A DNA stretch of 64,000 nt, taken from assembly GCF_900112425.1 (NCBI RefSeq), contig NZ_FOLP01000001.1, positions 1,278,082-1,342,081 on the forward strand. Reading direction: 5' to 3'. The position numbers and the translations under genes are program-made. Shown one piece after another: positions 19,413-29,410 of this stretch. How positions within the stretch are numbered: position 1 is the stretch's first letter; each line of letters starts with the position of its first letter. The notes beneath the pieces were generated by a model. That model was not told where the DNA came from, did not search any database, and saw nothing but the letters and a program-made list of their open reading frames with translations. The stretch comes from Variovorax sp. OK212. Lineage in GTDB: Bacteria; Pseudomonadota; Gammaproteobacteria; Burkholderiales; Burkholderiaceae_C.

Positions 19413-20765
19413 TTACAGCACCTTGTGGCCGGTCAGCATCGTGGGCAGCCAGGTGGAGAAGGCCGGCACGTAGGTCACCAGGGTGATGGCGATGAAGATC
19501 GCCAGATAGTAGGGCCAGGCGGTCTTCGTCGCCTCCCCGATGGATATCTTCCCGATCGCGCAGCCGATGAACTGCACCGTGCCCACCGGCGGATGCACCA
19601 GGCCCAGTGCGCAGTTCAGCAGCAGCATCATCCCGAACTGCACCGGGCCCACGCCCATCTGGATGGCCAGCGGCAGGAACAGCGGCGTGGTGATCAGGAT
19701 GTGCGCCGCCATGTCCAGGAAGATGCCCAGGAAGATCTGGATGATGTTGATGTAGAGCAGCATCAGCCACGGGCTGGAGGTGGCCGCCAGCAGCACCGTC
19801 TCGATGGCGTCCGGAATCTCCAGGTAGGCCATCTGGTAGCGCAGCATGTTCGACACGCCGATCAGCAGCAGGATCACGCCGGTGGTCTTGGAGGCCTTGG
19901 CCAGCGACTTGAAGAGCTTCTCGCGCGTCATCGTGCGGTAGGCCACCACCGTGAGCAGCAGCGAGTACGTCACCGCGATGGCCGCCGCCTCGGTGGCCGT
20001 GGCCACGCCCTTCATCACGCACACCAGGATGATCACGATCACCATCAGGCCGGGAATGGCCGCCAGGAAGGTCTTGGCCACCATGCCCCAGCCCGGAAAG
20101 CGCTCGACCATGGTGCTGCCGTCGGTGCGCTTCGGGTAGCCGTGCTTGGCCGCTTGCCAGTAGGCCGCCACCAGCATGCACACCATGATCCAGAACACCG
20201 GGATCAGGCCCGCGAACATCAGGTCGCCGATGGACACGCCCTTGATGATGTGGCCGTCGATGGTGCCCACCGCGGCCTGCGCGGCGAAGGCATAGATGAT
20301 CATGTTGTGCGAGGTCGGCATCAGCGCGCCCGAGAGCGACGCATGCGTTGTCACGTTCACCGCATAGGCCGCGCTGTAGCCCTCGCGTTTCATGATCGGG
20401 ATCATCACGCCGCCCATGGCCGAGGTGTCGGCCACCGGCGAGCCGGAGACGCCGCCGAACAGCGTCGAGGCCACCACGTTGGCCAGCCCCAGGCCGCCCT
20501 TCCAGTGGCCCACCAGGCTGCGCGCGAAGGCCACGATCTTGTCGGCGATGCCGCCGTGCAGCATCAGCTCGCCCGAGAAGATGAAGAACGGAATGGCAAG
20601 GAACGAGAACACGTTCATGCCCGAGACCATCATCTGGATGGCGGTCTCGAACGGCAGGCCCTCGTAGGCGAACGTGGCCAGGCAGCTCAGGCCGATGGCA
20701 AAGGCCACCGGCATGCCGAGCAGCAGGAAGAGCACGAAGCTCAGCGACAGCACTGTCAATGCCAT
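19413..20765 (-). CDS. dctM: TRAP transporter large membrane subunit
   Basis: A 450-residue DctM-family permease with about 12 membrane segments that couples substrate uptake to an ion gradient. Family blocks: [78 protein letters not shown] substrate region around residues 150-180, and a C-terminal [18 protein letters not shown]. The ATG at 20765 is used; the longer upstream frame overlaps dctQ. It overlaps dctQ by 10 nt. With DctP and DctQ it forms the complete TRAP system, whose likely cargo is a hexuronate or aldarate given the neighbours. Confidence 0.95.
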   Translation of the reverse strand: MALTVLSLSFVLFLLLGMPVAFAIGLSCLATFAYEGLPFETAIQMMVSGMNVFSFLAIPFFIFSGELMLHGGIADKIVAFARSLVGHWKGGLGLANVVASTLFGGVSGSPVADTSAMGGVMIPIMKREGYSAAYAVNVTTHASLSGALMPTSHNMIIYAFAAQAAVGTIDGHIIKGVSIGDLMFAGLIPVFWIMVCMLVAAYWQAAKHGYPKRTDGSTMVERFPGWGMVAKTFLAAIPGLMVIVIILVCVMKGVATATEAAAIAVTYSLLLTVVAYRTMTREKLFKSLAKASKTTGVILLLIGVSNMLRYQMAYLEIPDAIETVLLAATSSPWLMLLYINIIQIFLGIFLDMAAHILITTPLFLPLAIQMGVGPVQFGMMLLLNCALGLVHPPVGTVQFIGCAIGKISIGEATKTAWPYYLAIFIAITLVTYVPAFSTWLPTMLTGHKVL

Positions 20766-21250
20766 GATGGAACGACCTTCTGGCCTGTGAACTGAGCAGC
20801 CAGGTGCTCGAGGGAGAAGAGGGTGATCAGCACCCCCGCGAAGAGAATCGGCAGGTAGCGCACGGCCTCCGACATGCCCAGCGTGGGAATGGTCGATTCG
20901 CGCGTGGAGGCGGCCATCTCGGCGCCGCCCGCGAACAACGCGACGGCGAAGCCGATGGTCAGCACATAGACAAGCGTCTTGCACCAGAACTGCGCCTTCG
21001 GCGGCAACGCCTTCACCAGCGAGTCCAGGCCGATGTGGCCGGCGTCCCGCACGCCGGCGGAAGCGCCGAACATGGCGACCGAGATCACCAGCAGCAGCGC
21101 GACCTGCTCGACATACGGCGGGGCGTCATTGAAGACGTAGCGCAGCACCACGCCATAGACGACGACCCCGAGCAGGCCGACAAGGCACACGCACGCGATG
21201 TACATGGCCCAGCGCGACAGCCGTGCGTTCAGTGAGGTAAGCAAGCTCAT
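20756..21250 (-). CDS. dctQ: TRAP transporter small membrane subunit
   Basis: A 164-residue DctQ subunit with four predicted membrane helices: around residues 14-36 (AMYIACVCLVGLLGVVVYGV), 48-66 (VEQVALLLVISVAMFGASAG), 90-110 and 130-150. The GHIGLDSLVKALPPKAQFW loop is typical of the family. It starts 12 bp after dctP and overlaps dctM, in the order P-Q-M. Confidence 0.93.
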   Translation of the reverse strand: MSLLTSLNARLSRWAMYIACVCLVGLLGVVVYGVVLRYVFNDAPPYVEQVALLLVISVAMFGASAGVRDAGHIGLDSLVKALPPKAQFWCKTLVYVLTIGFAVALFAGGAEMAASTRESTIPTLGMSEAVRYLPILFAGVLITLFSLEHLAAQFTGQKVVPSWH

Positions 21251-21262
21251 GTCCGGCGTGCG

Positions 21263-23201
<1,939 letters not shown>

Positions 23202-23226
23202 CGGATGGGGTGCGGCGCGTTCACGT

Positions 23227-24042
23227 TCAGTCGCCGAACGGGCCCTGGGCCGTGAAGGCGCCGCCCTGGTAGATGGCGTTCGGGTCGCTCGGCGCGACTG
23301 GCGGTTGCTGCTCGACCTTGTCGCGGAACACCTCCGAGCCGTCCTGCGCCACGAAGCCCAGGTGCGCCGCGGCGCTGTTGTCCCACCACACGTCGCGGTT
23401 GTTCGACATGCCGTAGACCACCGTGTGCTTCACGCCGGGCGTGAACAGCGACTTCTCGATCAGCGTGGTCAGGTCGCGGTAGCTCAGCCAGGTGCTCATC
23501 ATGCGGCGGTTGAGCGGCTCGGGGAAGGAAGAGCCGATGCGGATGCTCACGGTCTCGATGCCCCAGCGGTCGAAGTAGAACTGCGCCACGTCCTCGCCGA
23601 AGGACTTCGACAGGCCGTAGTAGCCGTCGGGCCGGCGCGCGGCGTGCGCGTCGATGTGTTCGCTCTGCTCGTAGAAGCCGATCACGTGGTTCGAGCTGGC
23701 GAACACCACGCGCTTCACGCCGTGGCGGCGCGCGGCCTCGTAGATGTGGAACACGCCCTTGATGTTGGCCTCGAGGATTTCCTCGAACGGACGCTCGACC
23801 GACACGCCGCCCAGGTGGACGATGGCGTCGCAGCCGCTCACCAGCGCGTCGACGGCCGCCTTGTCCGAGAGGTCGCAGGGCTGCACTTCTTCGTGCGCGT
23901 CCGCGGCGGGCGCCAGCGAGGCGATGTCGGACAGCCGCAGCACCTCGGCATAGGGCTTGAGCCGCTCGCGCAGCACTTTGCCGAGGCCGCCGGCCGCGCC
24001 GGTCAGCAGCAGCCTGTTGAGTTTGTTGTTCGAGGCTTCCAT
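23227..24042 (-). CDS. udh: Uronate dehydrogenase (NAD-dependent)
   Basis: A 271-residue extended-type SDR, the size of known uronate dehydrogenases. Nucleotide motif TGAAGGLGKVLRERL near the N-terminus; VFASSNHVIGFYEQ; catalytic YYGLSKSFGED (Tyr-x3-Lys); and SIRIGSSFPEPLNRRMMSTW, a segment characteristic of this family. It oxidises D-galacturonate or D-glucuronate to the aldarolactone, entering the oxidative uronate pathway. The ATG at 24042 is chosen; the upstream open frame runs back into the ABC receptor gene. It lies 14 bp after that gene. Confidence 0.92.
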   Translation of the reverse strand: MEASNNKLNRLLLTGAAGGLGKVLRERLKPYAEVLRLSDIASLAPAADAHEEVQPCDLSDKAAVDALVSGCDAIVHLGGVSVERPFEEILEANIKGVFHIYEAARRHGVKRVVFASSNHVIGFYEQSEHIDAHAARRPDGYYGLSKSFGEDVAQFYFDRWGIETVSIRIGSSFPEPLNRRMMSTWLSYRDLTTLIEKSLFTPGVKHTVVYGMSNNRDVWWDNSAAAHLGFVAQDGSEVFRDKVEQQPPVAPSDPNAIYQGGAFTAQGPFGD

Positions 24043-24056
24043 CGTTGCTCGTCCGT

Positions 24057-24851
24057 TCAGAGTTTGGTGATGCGTTCCGGCAGGTCGCGGCCGTGGTACT
24101 TCTTGTAGATGGCGTTCAGCTTGCCGTTCTTCTGGTTCGCGACGACCCAGTTGTTCACCCATTCCTTGAGCTTGGGCTGTTCCTTGTTCAGCGCGATGCC
24201 CAGGTCGAAGTCCTTCTGGCCGAACTTCAGCTCCAGGTTCTTGGCCGGTGCCTGCTTGATCATTTCGCTGAGGTTCGACGGCGTGCTGGAGAACAGGTCG
24301 ATCTGGCCCGTGACCATCGAGGTGATGAGCGTGGCGTCGTCCTCGTAGCGCACGATCTCGGCGCCCTTGGCCTGCTGCGTGGTGAGCGTGTCGTTCACGG
24401 TGGCGCGCGTCAGGCCGATGCGCTTGCCGTTCAGGTCGGCGTAGTCGGCCACCTTGATGCTCTTGGGGCCGCCCACGATGATGCTGATGACCGCGTAGGG
24501 CACCGAGAAATCGACGACCTTCTCGCGCTCGGGCGTGATCGACAGGTCGGCAATGACCAGGTCGGCGCGCTGCGCCTGCAGCGTGGGCACGCGCGCGGCG
24601 TTGGTGATCGAGACGATCTCGAGCTTCACGCCCAGGTCTTTCGCCAGCTGCGTGGCGGTGTCGACGTCGGAGCCGGTGGGCTGCAGGTTGGCGTCGGCGA
24701 AGGAGAACAGCGGCGTGCCCATGGCGATGGCCACGCGCACCTTGCCGGCCTTCTTGATGTCGTCGAGCTGGTCGGCCATCGCCGCTTGCGCGACGCCGCC
24801 CACGAGGGCCAGCGCGATGCAGGTGCGGGTGAAGAGGTTGCCGAGTTTCAT
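24057..24851 (-). CDS. ABC transporter receptor, polar amino acid type
   Basis: A 264-residue periplasmic solute-binding protein of family 3 (HisJ/GltI type). Signal peptide MKLGNLFTRTCIALALVGGV ... AMA. Family blocks: IKKAGKVRVAIAMGTPLFSF, AQRADLVIADLSITPEREKV, VDFSVPYAVISIIVGG, and NLNGKRIGLTRATVNDT-like segment (ADLNGKRIGLTRATVND). The Arg in the ITPERE segment normally holds the ligand alpha-carboxylate. It is the last gene of a four-gene ABC cassette placed inside the uronate operon, immediately before udh; the ligand could be an amino acid or a sugar acid. Confidence 0.92.
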   Translation of the reverse strand: MKLGNLFTRTCIALALVGGVAQAAMADQLDDIKKAGKVRVAIAMGTPLFSFADANLQPTGSDVDTATQLAKDLGVKLEIVSITNAARVPTLQAQRADLVIADLSITPEREKVVDFSVPYAVISIIVGGPKSIKVADYADLNGKRIGLTRATVNDTLTTQQAKGAEIVRYEDDATLITSMVTGQIDLFSSTPSNLSEMIKQAPAKNLELKFGQKDFDLGIALNKEQPKLKEWVNNWVVANQKNGKLNAIYKKYHGRDLPERITKL

Positions 24852-24914
24852 TGAATGTCTCCTGGAGTGAATTGGTATGGGAGGTGAATGACTTTGATGA
24901 CCCGGGCTGCCTGC

Positions 24915-25733
24915 TTACAGCCCGTTGTTCAGGAAGGCGCGCAGCTCCTGCGTCTTGGGCGCGTCGAGCATTTCGCCGGGACCGGTCTCCCAGACCGTGC
25001 CCTGGTGCATGTAGATGATCCGGTCGGCCACGCGCTTGGCGAAGGCCATCTCGTGCGTGACCAGCAGCATGGTCATGCCGCCGGCCGCGAGGTCTTCCAT
25101 CACGCGCAGCACTTCGCCGGTGAGCTGCGGGTCGAGCGCGGAGGTGACCTCGTCGAACAGCATGACCTTGGGCGACATGGCGAGCGAACGCGCGATGGCC
25201 ACGCGCTGCTGCTGGCCGCCGGAGAGTTGTTCGGGGTAGGCGTCGGCCTTGGCTTTGAGGCCGACCTGGTCGAGCACGCGGATGGCCACGTCGGCTGCTT
25301 CGCCGCGCGACTGCTTCTTCACGTGGCGCAGCGCCAGCATGATGTTCTCCTGCACCGTGAGGTGGGGGAACAGGTTGTAGCTCTGGAACACGATGCCCAC
25401 TTCGAGGCGCAGCTGCTTCAGGTCGACACCGGGGCTGTCGACGCGGATGCCGCAGACCTCGATGGTGCCCTTGTCGATGACCTCGAGGCGGTCGATGCAG
25501 CGCAGCGCCGTGCTCTTGCCCGAGCCGCTGGCGCCGATGATGGCGATCATCTCGCCCTTGGCGACCTCGAACGAAACGCCCTTCAGAACCTGGTTGGCAC
25601 CGAAGCTCTTGTAGACGTGGTCCAGCTTGACGATGGCCCCCCGGCTTGCCACTTCGTGTGCTTCGCCACCCCCCGAGGGGGAGGCCAGGCCTTCTTGGGA
25701 GCGGCCCGGCATAGGCTTAACGATTGGCGACAT
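24915..25733 (-). CDS. ABC transporter ATPase, polar amino acid type
   Basis: GlnQ/HisP-like ATPase. Walker A GASGSGKS, Q-loop FQSYNLFPHLTVQENI, signature LSGGQQQR, Walker B VMLFDEVTSALDP and the switch His in LLVTHEM are all present. From the ATG at 25733, which overlaps the end of the upstream permease gene, the product is 272 residues with an odd ~37-residue N-terminus ([20 protein letters not shown]) before the domain begins at VKLDHVYKSFG. That extension is encoded by an intergenic repeat copy. A GTG at about 25658 would give a conventional start, but coupling to the permease favours the long form. Confidence 0.9.
   Translation of the reverse strand: MSPIVKPMPGRSQEGLASPSGGGEAHEVASRGAIVKLDHVYKSFGANQVLKGVSFEVAKGEMIAIIGASGSGKSTALRCIDRLEVIDKGTIEVCGIRVDSPGVDLKQLRLEVGIVFQSYNLFPHLTVQENIMLALRHVKKQSRGEAADVAIRVLDQVGLKAKADAYPEQLSGGQQQRVAIARSLAMSPKVMLFDEVTSALDPQLTGEVLRVMEDLAAGGMTMLLVTHEMAFAKRVADRIIYMHQGTVWETGPGEMLDAPKTQELRAFLNNGL
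25646..25713. repeat. GC-rich dispersed repeat, copy 1
   Basis: The block with CACCCCCCGAGGGGGAGG and the trailing GCGGCCCGGC, preceded by CCCCCCGGCTTG, matches the copy at 29268-29372. Here it lies between the permease and ATPase genes and is open in frame with the ATPase. The palindromic centre CCCCCGAGGGGG can form a hairpin. Confidence 0.75.
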
Positions 25734-26373
25734 TGAGCTTCTTCTCCATCGCTTCGCTCCAACGCGACAGCGGATAACACAGGGCGAAATAGAAAGCGCC
25801 GACCAGGAAGAAAACCAGGAAGGGCTGGAAGATGGTGTTGTTGATGATCTGGCCGGCCCGCGTGAGCTCGACGAAGCCGATCACCGAGGCCAGCGAGGTC
25901 ATCTTGATGATCTGCACCAGGAAGCCGACCGTGGGCGGCAGCGACAGGCGCACGGCCTGCGGAATGATCACCAGGCGCAGCGTCTGCCAGCGCGAGAAGG
26001 CCAGGCATTCGGCGGCTTCCCACTGCGGCTTGGGCATGGCCTCGATGCAGCCGCGCCAGATGTCGCCCAGGTAGGCGCTGACGTAGATCATCATCGCCAG
26101 CCCGGCGGCCACCAGCGAGGGCAGCGACAGGCCGTACACCGACAGCCCGAAGTACACGATGAACAGCAGGATCAGCAGCGGAATGCCCTGGATGCACTCG
26201 ATGTAGAGCACCGCGAACCAGCGCAGCCACGGCCGCGGCGAGATGCGCGCGAGCATCAGCCCGAAGCCGCCGACCGCGCCGAGCACGAAGGCGAGCGCCG
26301 ACAGCAGCAGCGTCCAGCCGATGGACTGCACCAGGTACATCAGGTGCGTGAAGGTGAAGTGGCCGATGCTCAT
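25717..26373 (-). CDS. ABC transporter permease, polar amino acid type
   Basis: A 218-residue HisM/GlnP-type permease with five or so membrane helices. The coupling (EAA) loop is visible as EAAECLAFSRWQTLRLVIIP, followed by QAVRLSLPPTVGFLVQIIK. The N-terminal MYLVQSIGWTLLLSALAFVL is the first helix. It overlaps the upstream permease gene by 4 nt (ATGA) and its stop is overlapped by the ATPase start, indicating tight coupling. It would form a heterodimer with the neighbouring permease. Confidence 0.93.
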   Translation of the reverse strand: MSIGHFTFTHLMYLVQSIGWTLLLSALAFVLGAVGGFGLMLARISPRPWLRWFAVLYIECIQGIPLLILLFIVYFGLSVYGLSLPSLVAAGLAMMIYVSAYLGDIWRGCIEAMPKPQWEAAECLAFSRWQTLRLVIIPQAVRLSLPPTVGFLVQIIKMTSLASVIGFVELTRAGQIINNTIFQPFLVFFLVGAFYFALCYPLSRWSEAMEKKLNVANR

Positions 26374-27131
26374 GCGGCGCTCCCGTGCACGGCGACCGTG
26401 GCGGCGGACGCGTCGGCGCCCGCTGCGGGTTGCACCTTGCCGGCCTGCGCGGCGGCGCGGCGAATGACGCGGCGGCGGCGGAACATGTACTCGCCCAGCG
26501 CCCAGGTCACCAGCTTGATGAACAGCGACAGCACCAGGTACAGCGCCGCGACCACGATGTAGGTCTCCAGCGAGCGGAAGGTGTCCGACTGCACGGTGTT
26601 GGCGATGGCCGTGAGCTCTTCGGCCGAGATCTGCGAGGCCATGGCCGAGGCCTGCATCATCAGCAGGAACTGGCTCGTGAGGGCGGGGTACACCTTCTCG
26701 ATGGACGGCTGCAGCATCACGTGCCAGCCGATGCGCCACTTCGACAGCCCCAGGCATTCGGCCGCCTCGATCTGCCCGCGCGGCACCGACTCGAGGCCCG
26801 CGCGGATGATCTCGGCGGCGTAGGCCGCGATGTTGATGACCATGGCCAGCACGGCGGCCGCGAAGGTCGGCATGCGCACGCCGAAGCTGGCGAGGCCGAA
26901 ATACAGCAGGAAGATCTGCACCAGGAACGGCGTGTTGCGCACGATCTCGATGTAGACGGTGCAGGCGCGGGACAGCGGCTTGATGTGGCTGCGCTTGGCG
27001 AACGCGACCAGCGTGCCGACGCAGACGCCGATCACCACGGCCAGCGCGGTCATCTTGAGCGTCAGCCACGCGCCGTTCACGAAAACGGGCCAGTACGATG
27101 CCAACGGAGCGAAGTCGAGGGAATACTTCAT
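26370..27131 (-). CDS. ABC transporter permease, polar amino acid type
   Basis: A 253-residue permease, first gene of the long minus-strand operon. Membrane segments begin at YWPVFVNGAWLTLKMTALAV; EAA loop EAAECLGLSKWRIGWHVMLQ, then PSIEKVYPALTSQFLLMMQA. The C-terminal ~40 residues after FRRRRVIRR are Ala-rich and probably disordered. The ATG at 27131 (MKYSLDFAP) is the natural start; a frame 15 codons longer includes the palindromic leader. A 16-bp palindrome and the candidate GntR operator lie just upstream. Confidence 0.93.
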   Translation of the reverse strand: MKYSLDFAPLASYWPVFVNGAWLTLKMTALAVVIGVCVGTLVAFAKRSHIKPLSRACTVYIEIVRNTPFLVQIFLLYFGLASFGVRMPTFAAAVLAMVINIAAYAAEIIRAGLESVPRGQIEAAECLGLSKWRIGWHVMLQPSIEKVYPALTSQFLLMMQASAMASQISAEELTAIANTVQSDTFRSLETYIVVAALYLVLSLFIKLVTWALGEYMFRRRRVIRRAAAQAGKVQPAAGADASAATVAVHGSAA

Positions 27132-27153
27132 GTGAGTGCCGTGCAGACCGCTG

Positions 27154-27169
27154 TGCTTCCATGGAAGCA
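27154..27169. promoter_or_regulatory. 16-bp perfect palindrome in operon leader
   Basis: TGCTTCCATGGAAGCA is an uninterrupted palindrome starting 23 bp upstream of the first ABC permease start codon. It could be a second protein-binding site or a leader hairpin affecting translation. Confidence 0.45.
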
Positions 27170-27205
27170 GGGGCACTTGCGGCGCGGCTTCCAGGAATTT
27201 TGAGT

Positions 27206-27236
27206 GATAAGTTATCTGTTGTCGTACAACTAGTTG
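27206..27236. promoter_or_regulatory. Candidate GntR operator, copy 1
   Basis: Three nested palindromes: GATAAGTTATC (27206-27216), TTGTCGTACAA (27219-27229) and CAACTAGTTG (27227-27236). TTGT-N3-ACAA fits the T-N-G-T-N3-A-C-N-A consensus of FadR-subfamily GntR proteins. The minus-strand text of 27209-27233 matches 28161-28185 at 22 of 25 positions. It lies between the divergent ABC/uronate operon and the gntR gene, where it could control both. Confidence 0.7.
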
Positions 27237-27248
27237 GGGATTATCATC

Positions 27249-28124
27249 GTGACCATGGTTCAGTCGAGTGCGGGTAATCCCTTGGTATCAAAAGCGCCGG
27301 TGGAAACCGCGCCGGGCGGGTCGGCGGCGGGCGCTGCCTTCGTGGGCCGGCCGCGGCCGCGTGCACGCGGCTTGGCGCACGGGCTGGTGGAAGACCTGGG
27401 CGACAAGATCCGCAACCAGTCGCTGCGGCCCGGCGACAAGCTGCCGACCGAGTCGGCCATCATGCAGGCCTACGGCGTGAGCCGCACCGTGGTGCGCGAG
27501 GCGCTCTCCAAGCTGCAGGCCGGCGGACTGGTCGAGACGCTGCACGGCGTGGGCACCTTCGTGCTGCAGCCGCGCGCCAGCGGGGTGTTCCGCCTCGATC
27601 CGGGCGAGATCGCCGCCTCGGTGGACGTGCTGGCCGTGCTGGAACTGCGCATCAGCCTGGAGACCGAATCCGCGGGGCTGGCCGCCAGCCGCCGCACCGA
27701 CGAGCAGCTGGTCGCCATGCGCAGTGCGCTCGACGATTTCGAGAAGAACGTGGCCGTGGCCGGCGACACCGTGGGGCCGGACTTCCGCTTCCACCTGCAG
27801 ATTGCGCAGTCGACCGGCAACCCGTACTTCGCGGACATCATGCGGCACCTGGGCACCACGCTCATTCCGCGCACCCGCATCAGCGCCATCCGCAACCACG
27901 AGGGTGGCGGGGCGCCGTACCTGAGCCGCGTGAACCGCGAGCACGAAGAGATCTACGCGGCCATTGCGCGGCGCGACCCCGAGTCGGCGCGCGCGGCCAT
28001 GCGCATCCACCTGACCAACAGCCGCGAGCGGCTGCGCATGGCGCAGGAGGCCGCGCAGCAGAAGGCCAAGGCCGATGCAGGCGCGGGGCAGGGCGGCCCT
28101 TCGTCCGGCAACTCCCCCCGCTGA
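27249..28124 (+). CDS. GntR/FadR-family regulator of the uronate island
   Basis: A 291-residue regulator. After a ~40-residue Ala/Pro/Arg-rich leader, the winged helix occupies residues about 45-115: LRPGDKLPTESAIMQAYGVS, RTVVREALSKLQAGGLVETL, HGVGTFVLQP. The C-terminal FCD domain (residues ~125-270) has the ligand/metal residues typical of the subfamily, with FRFHLQIAQSTGNPYFADIM and REHEEIYAAIARRDPESARA. GTG at 27249 is preferred because GGGGA lies 8 nt upstream; ATG at 27255 is close behind. It sits between the two divergent catabolic operons and is likely to respond to a uronate or aldarate. Confidence 0.92.
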   Translation: MTMVQSSAGNPLVSKAPVETAPGGSAAGAAFVGRPRPRARGLAHGLVEDLGDKIRNQSLRPGDKLPTESAIMQAYGVSRTVVREALSKLQAGGLVETLHGVGTFVLQPRASGVFRLDPGEIAASVDVLAVLELRISLETESAGLAASRRTDEQLVAMRSALDDFEKNVAVAGDTVGPDFRFHLQIAQSTGNPYFADIMRHLGTTLIPRTRISAIRNHEGGGAPYLSRVNREHEEIYAAIARRDPESARAAMRIHLTNSRERLRMAQEAAQQKAKADAGAGQGGPSSGNSPR

Positions 28125-28130
28125 CTTTTT

Positions 28131-28160
28131 CTTGTCCATCAATCTGGACAAGTTGTTTTT
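28131..28160 (+). terminator. gntR terminator
   Basis: CTTGTCC-ATCAATCT-GGACAAG followed by TTGTTTTT, starting 7 nt after the gntR stop. The stem is only 7 bp but perfect, and it separates gntR from the promoter of the next operon. Confidence 0.75.
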
Positions 28161-28185
28161 CTAGTTGTACGATGACTGATAACTT
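28161..28185. promoter_or_regulatory. Candidate GntR operator, copy 2
   Basis: Begins CTAGTTGTACGA and ends GATAACTT, identical in both parts to the minus strand of copy 1 at 27209-27233; only three central bases differ. It lies 52 nt before the start codon of the Bug receptor that opens the plus-strand operon. GATAAC could double as a -10 element, which would fit repression. Confidence 0.7.
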
Positions 28186-28237
28186 GCACGGTGGAGCGTG
28201 CGAGGCCGCGACTTCATCGAACAAATCAGGAGACAGC

Positions 28238-29254
28238 ATGAGCATCAACCGACGTGGCGCATTGGGCGCTGCCCTCGCCACCACACTGGCCGCCAGCCTG
28301 CCTGTGCGCGCCCTTGCCCAGGCCTCGCAGGCCGCGCAAGGCGCACAGGCCGGCACCGGTACCTGGCCCTCGAAGCCCATCAAGATCATCGTTCCGTACC
28401 CGCCGGGCGGTTCGTCGGACATCATCGCGCGCGCCATCAGCCAGCCGCTGTCGGAAGCGCTGGGGCAGTCGGTCATCATCGACAACCGCGCGGGCGCCAA
28501 CGGCAACCTCGGCGCCGACCTGCTGGCCAAGGCGCCGGCCGACGGCTACACCCTCATGCTGTGCGACATGGGCGCGCTGGCCATCAGCCCGTCGCTGTAC
28601 CCGAAGCTGCCGTTCGATCCGTCGAAGGACCTGCGCAGCGTGTCCATGCTGGCCTACTCGCCGCACCTGCTGGTGGTGCACCCCTCGGTGCAGGCCAACA
28701 CGCTGAAGGAGCTCGTCGAACTCTCCAAGAAAAGCGACTTCAACTTCGCCGTCACCGCCAGCGGCAGCACCGCGCACCTGGCCGGCATCGAACTGCAGCG
28801 CAAGATCGGCGCGAAGTGGGAGTACGTGCCCTACAAGGGCGGCGTGCAGGCCGTGCTGGACACCGTCGCGGGCCAGACCCAGGTGCTCATGAACGGCATG
28901 CTCGCCACCTATCCGCAGGTGCAGGCCGGCAAGCTCAAGCTGATCGCCGTGTCCAAGGCCACGCGCATGCCGCTGATCGGCAGCGTGCCGACCATCGCGG
29001 AGCAGGGCGCGCCCGGCTACGAATCGGGCACCTGGCAGGGCGTGGTGGCCGCGCGCGGCGTGCCCGACGCGGTGATCGCGCGGCTCAACCGCGAGCTGGT
29101 GCGCATCATCCGCACACCCGACATCCGTGCACGCCTCGCGGGGCAGGGCGCGGAGGTCGTGACCATGACCGTTGCCGAGCAGGACCAGTTCTTTGCCAAG
29201 GAGCGCGCGCGCTGGGCGCAGGTCATCAAGGAAGCCAACGTCAAGCTCGACTAG
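28238..29254 (+). CDS. Bug/TctC-type substrate-binding protein
   Basis: A 338-residue Bug receptor opening the plus-strand aldarate operon. The start at 28238 has AGGAGA 5 nt upstream. Signal peptide MSINRRGALGAALATTLAAS ... ALAQA. Motifs: IIVPYPPGGSSDIIARAISQ, VIIDNRAGANGNLGADLLAK, PADGYTLMLCDMGALAI, YVPYKGGVQAVLDTVAGQTQ and VPTIAEQGAPG. It has no TctAB partner nearby. Co-regulation with kdgD and gudD suggests an aldarate or uronate ligand. Confidence 0.92.
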   Translation: MSINRRGALGAALATTLAASLPVRALAQASQAAQGAQAGTGTWPSKPIKIIVPYPPGGSSDIIARAISQPLSEALGQSVIIDNRAGANGNLGADLLAKAPADGYTLMLCDMGALAISPSLYPKLPFDPSKDLRSVSMLAYSPHLLVVHPSVQANTLKELVELSKKSDFNFAVTASGSTAHLAGIELQRKIGAKWEYVPYKGGVQAVLDTVAGQTQVLMNGMLATYPQVQAGKLKLIAVSKATRMPLIGSVPTIAEQGAPGYESGTWQGVVAARGVPDAVIARLNRELVRIIRTPDIRARLAGQGAEVVTMTVAEQDQFFAKERARWAQVIKEANVKLD

Positions 29255-29267
29255 CCATGCTGATCCC

Positions 29268-29372
29268 CCGGCTTTTCACTCGCTTCGCTCCGTGCAATTC
29301 GCCACCCCCCGAGGGGGAGGCGCGGCCCGCCTTGGGGCGGCCCGGCGGCGGCCGCATGGCTGCTTCCTGAAT
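29268..29372. repeat. GC-rich dispersed repeat, copy 2
   Basis: Fills most of the 156-bp gap before kdgD. It shares with 25646-25713 the leading CCCCCGGCTT, the central TTCGCCACCCCCCGAGGG region and the trailing GCGGCCCGGC. It is noncoding here. It probably forms a hairpin between the two co-oriented genes, which may tune read-through into kdgD. Confidence 0.75.
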
Positions 29373-29410
29373 CTCTTCTTTCTCTTTCAATCTTCACAGG
29401 ACTCATCCCC

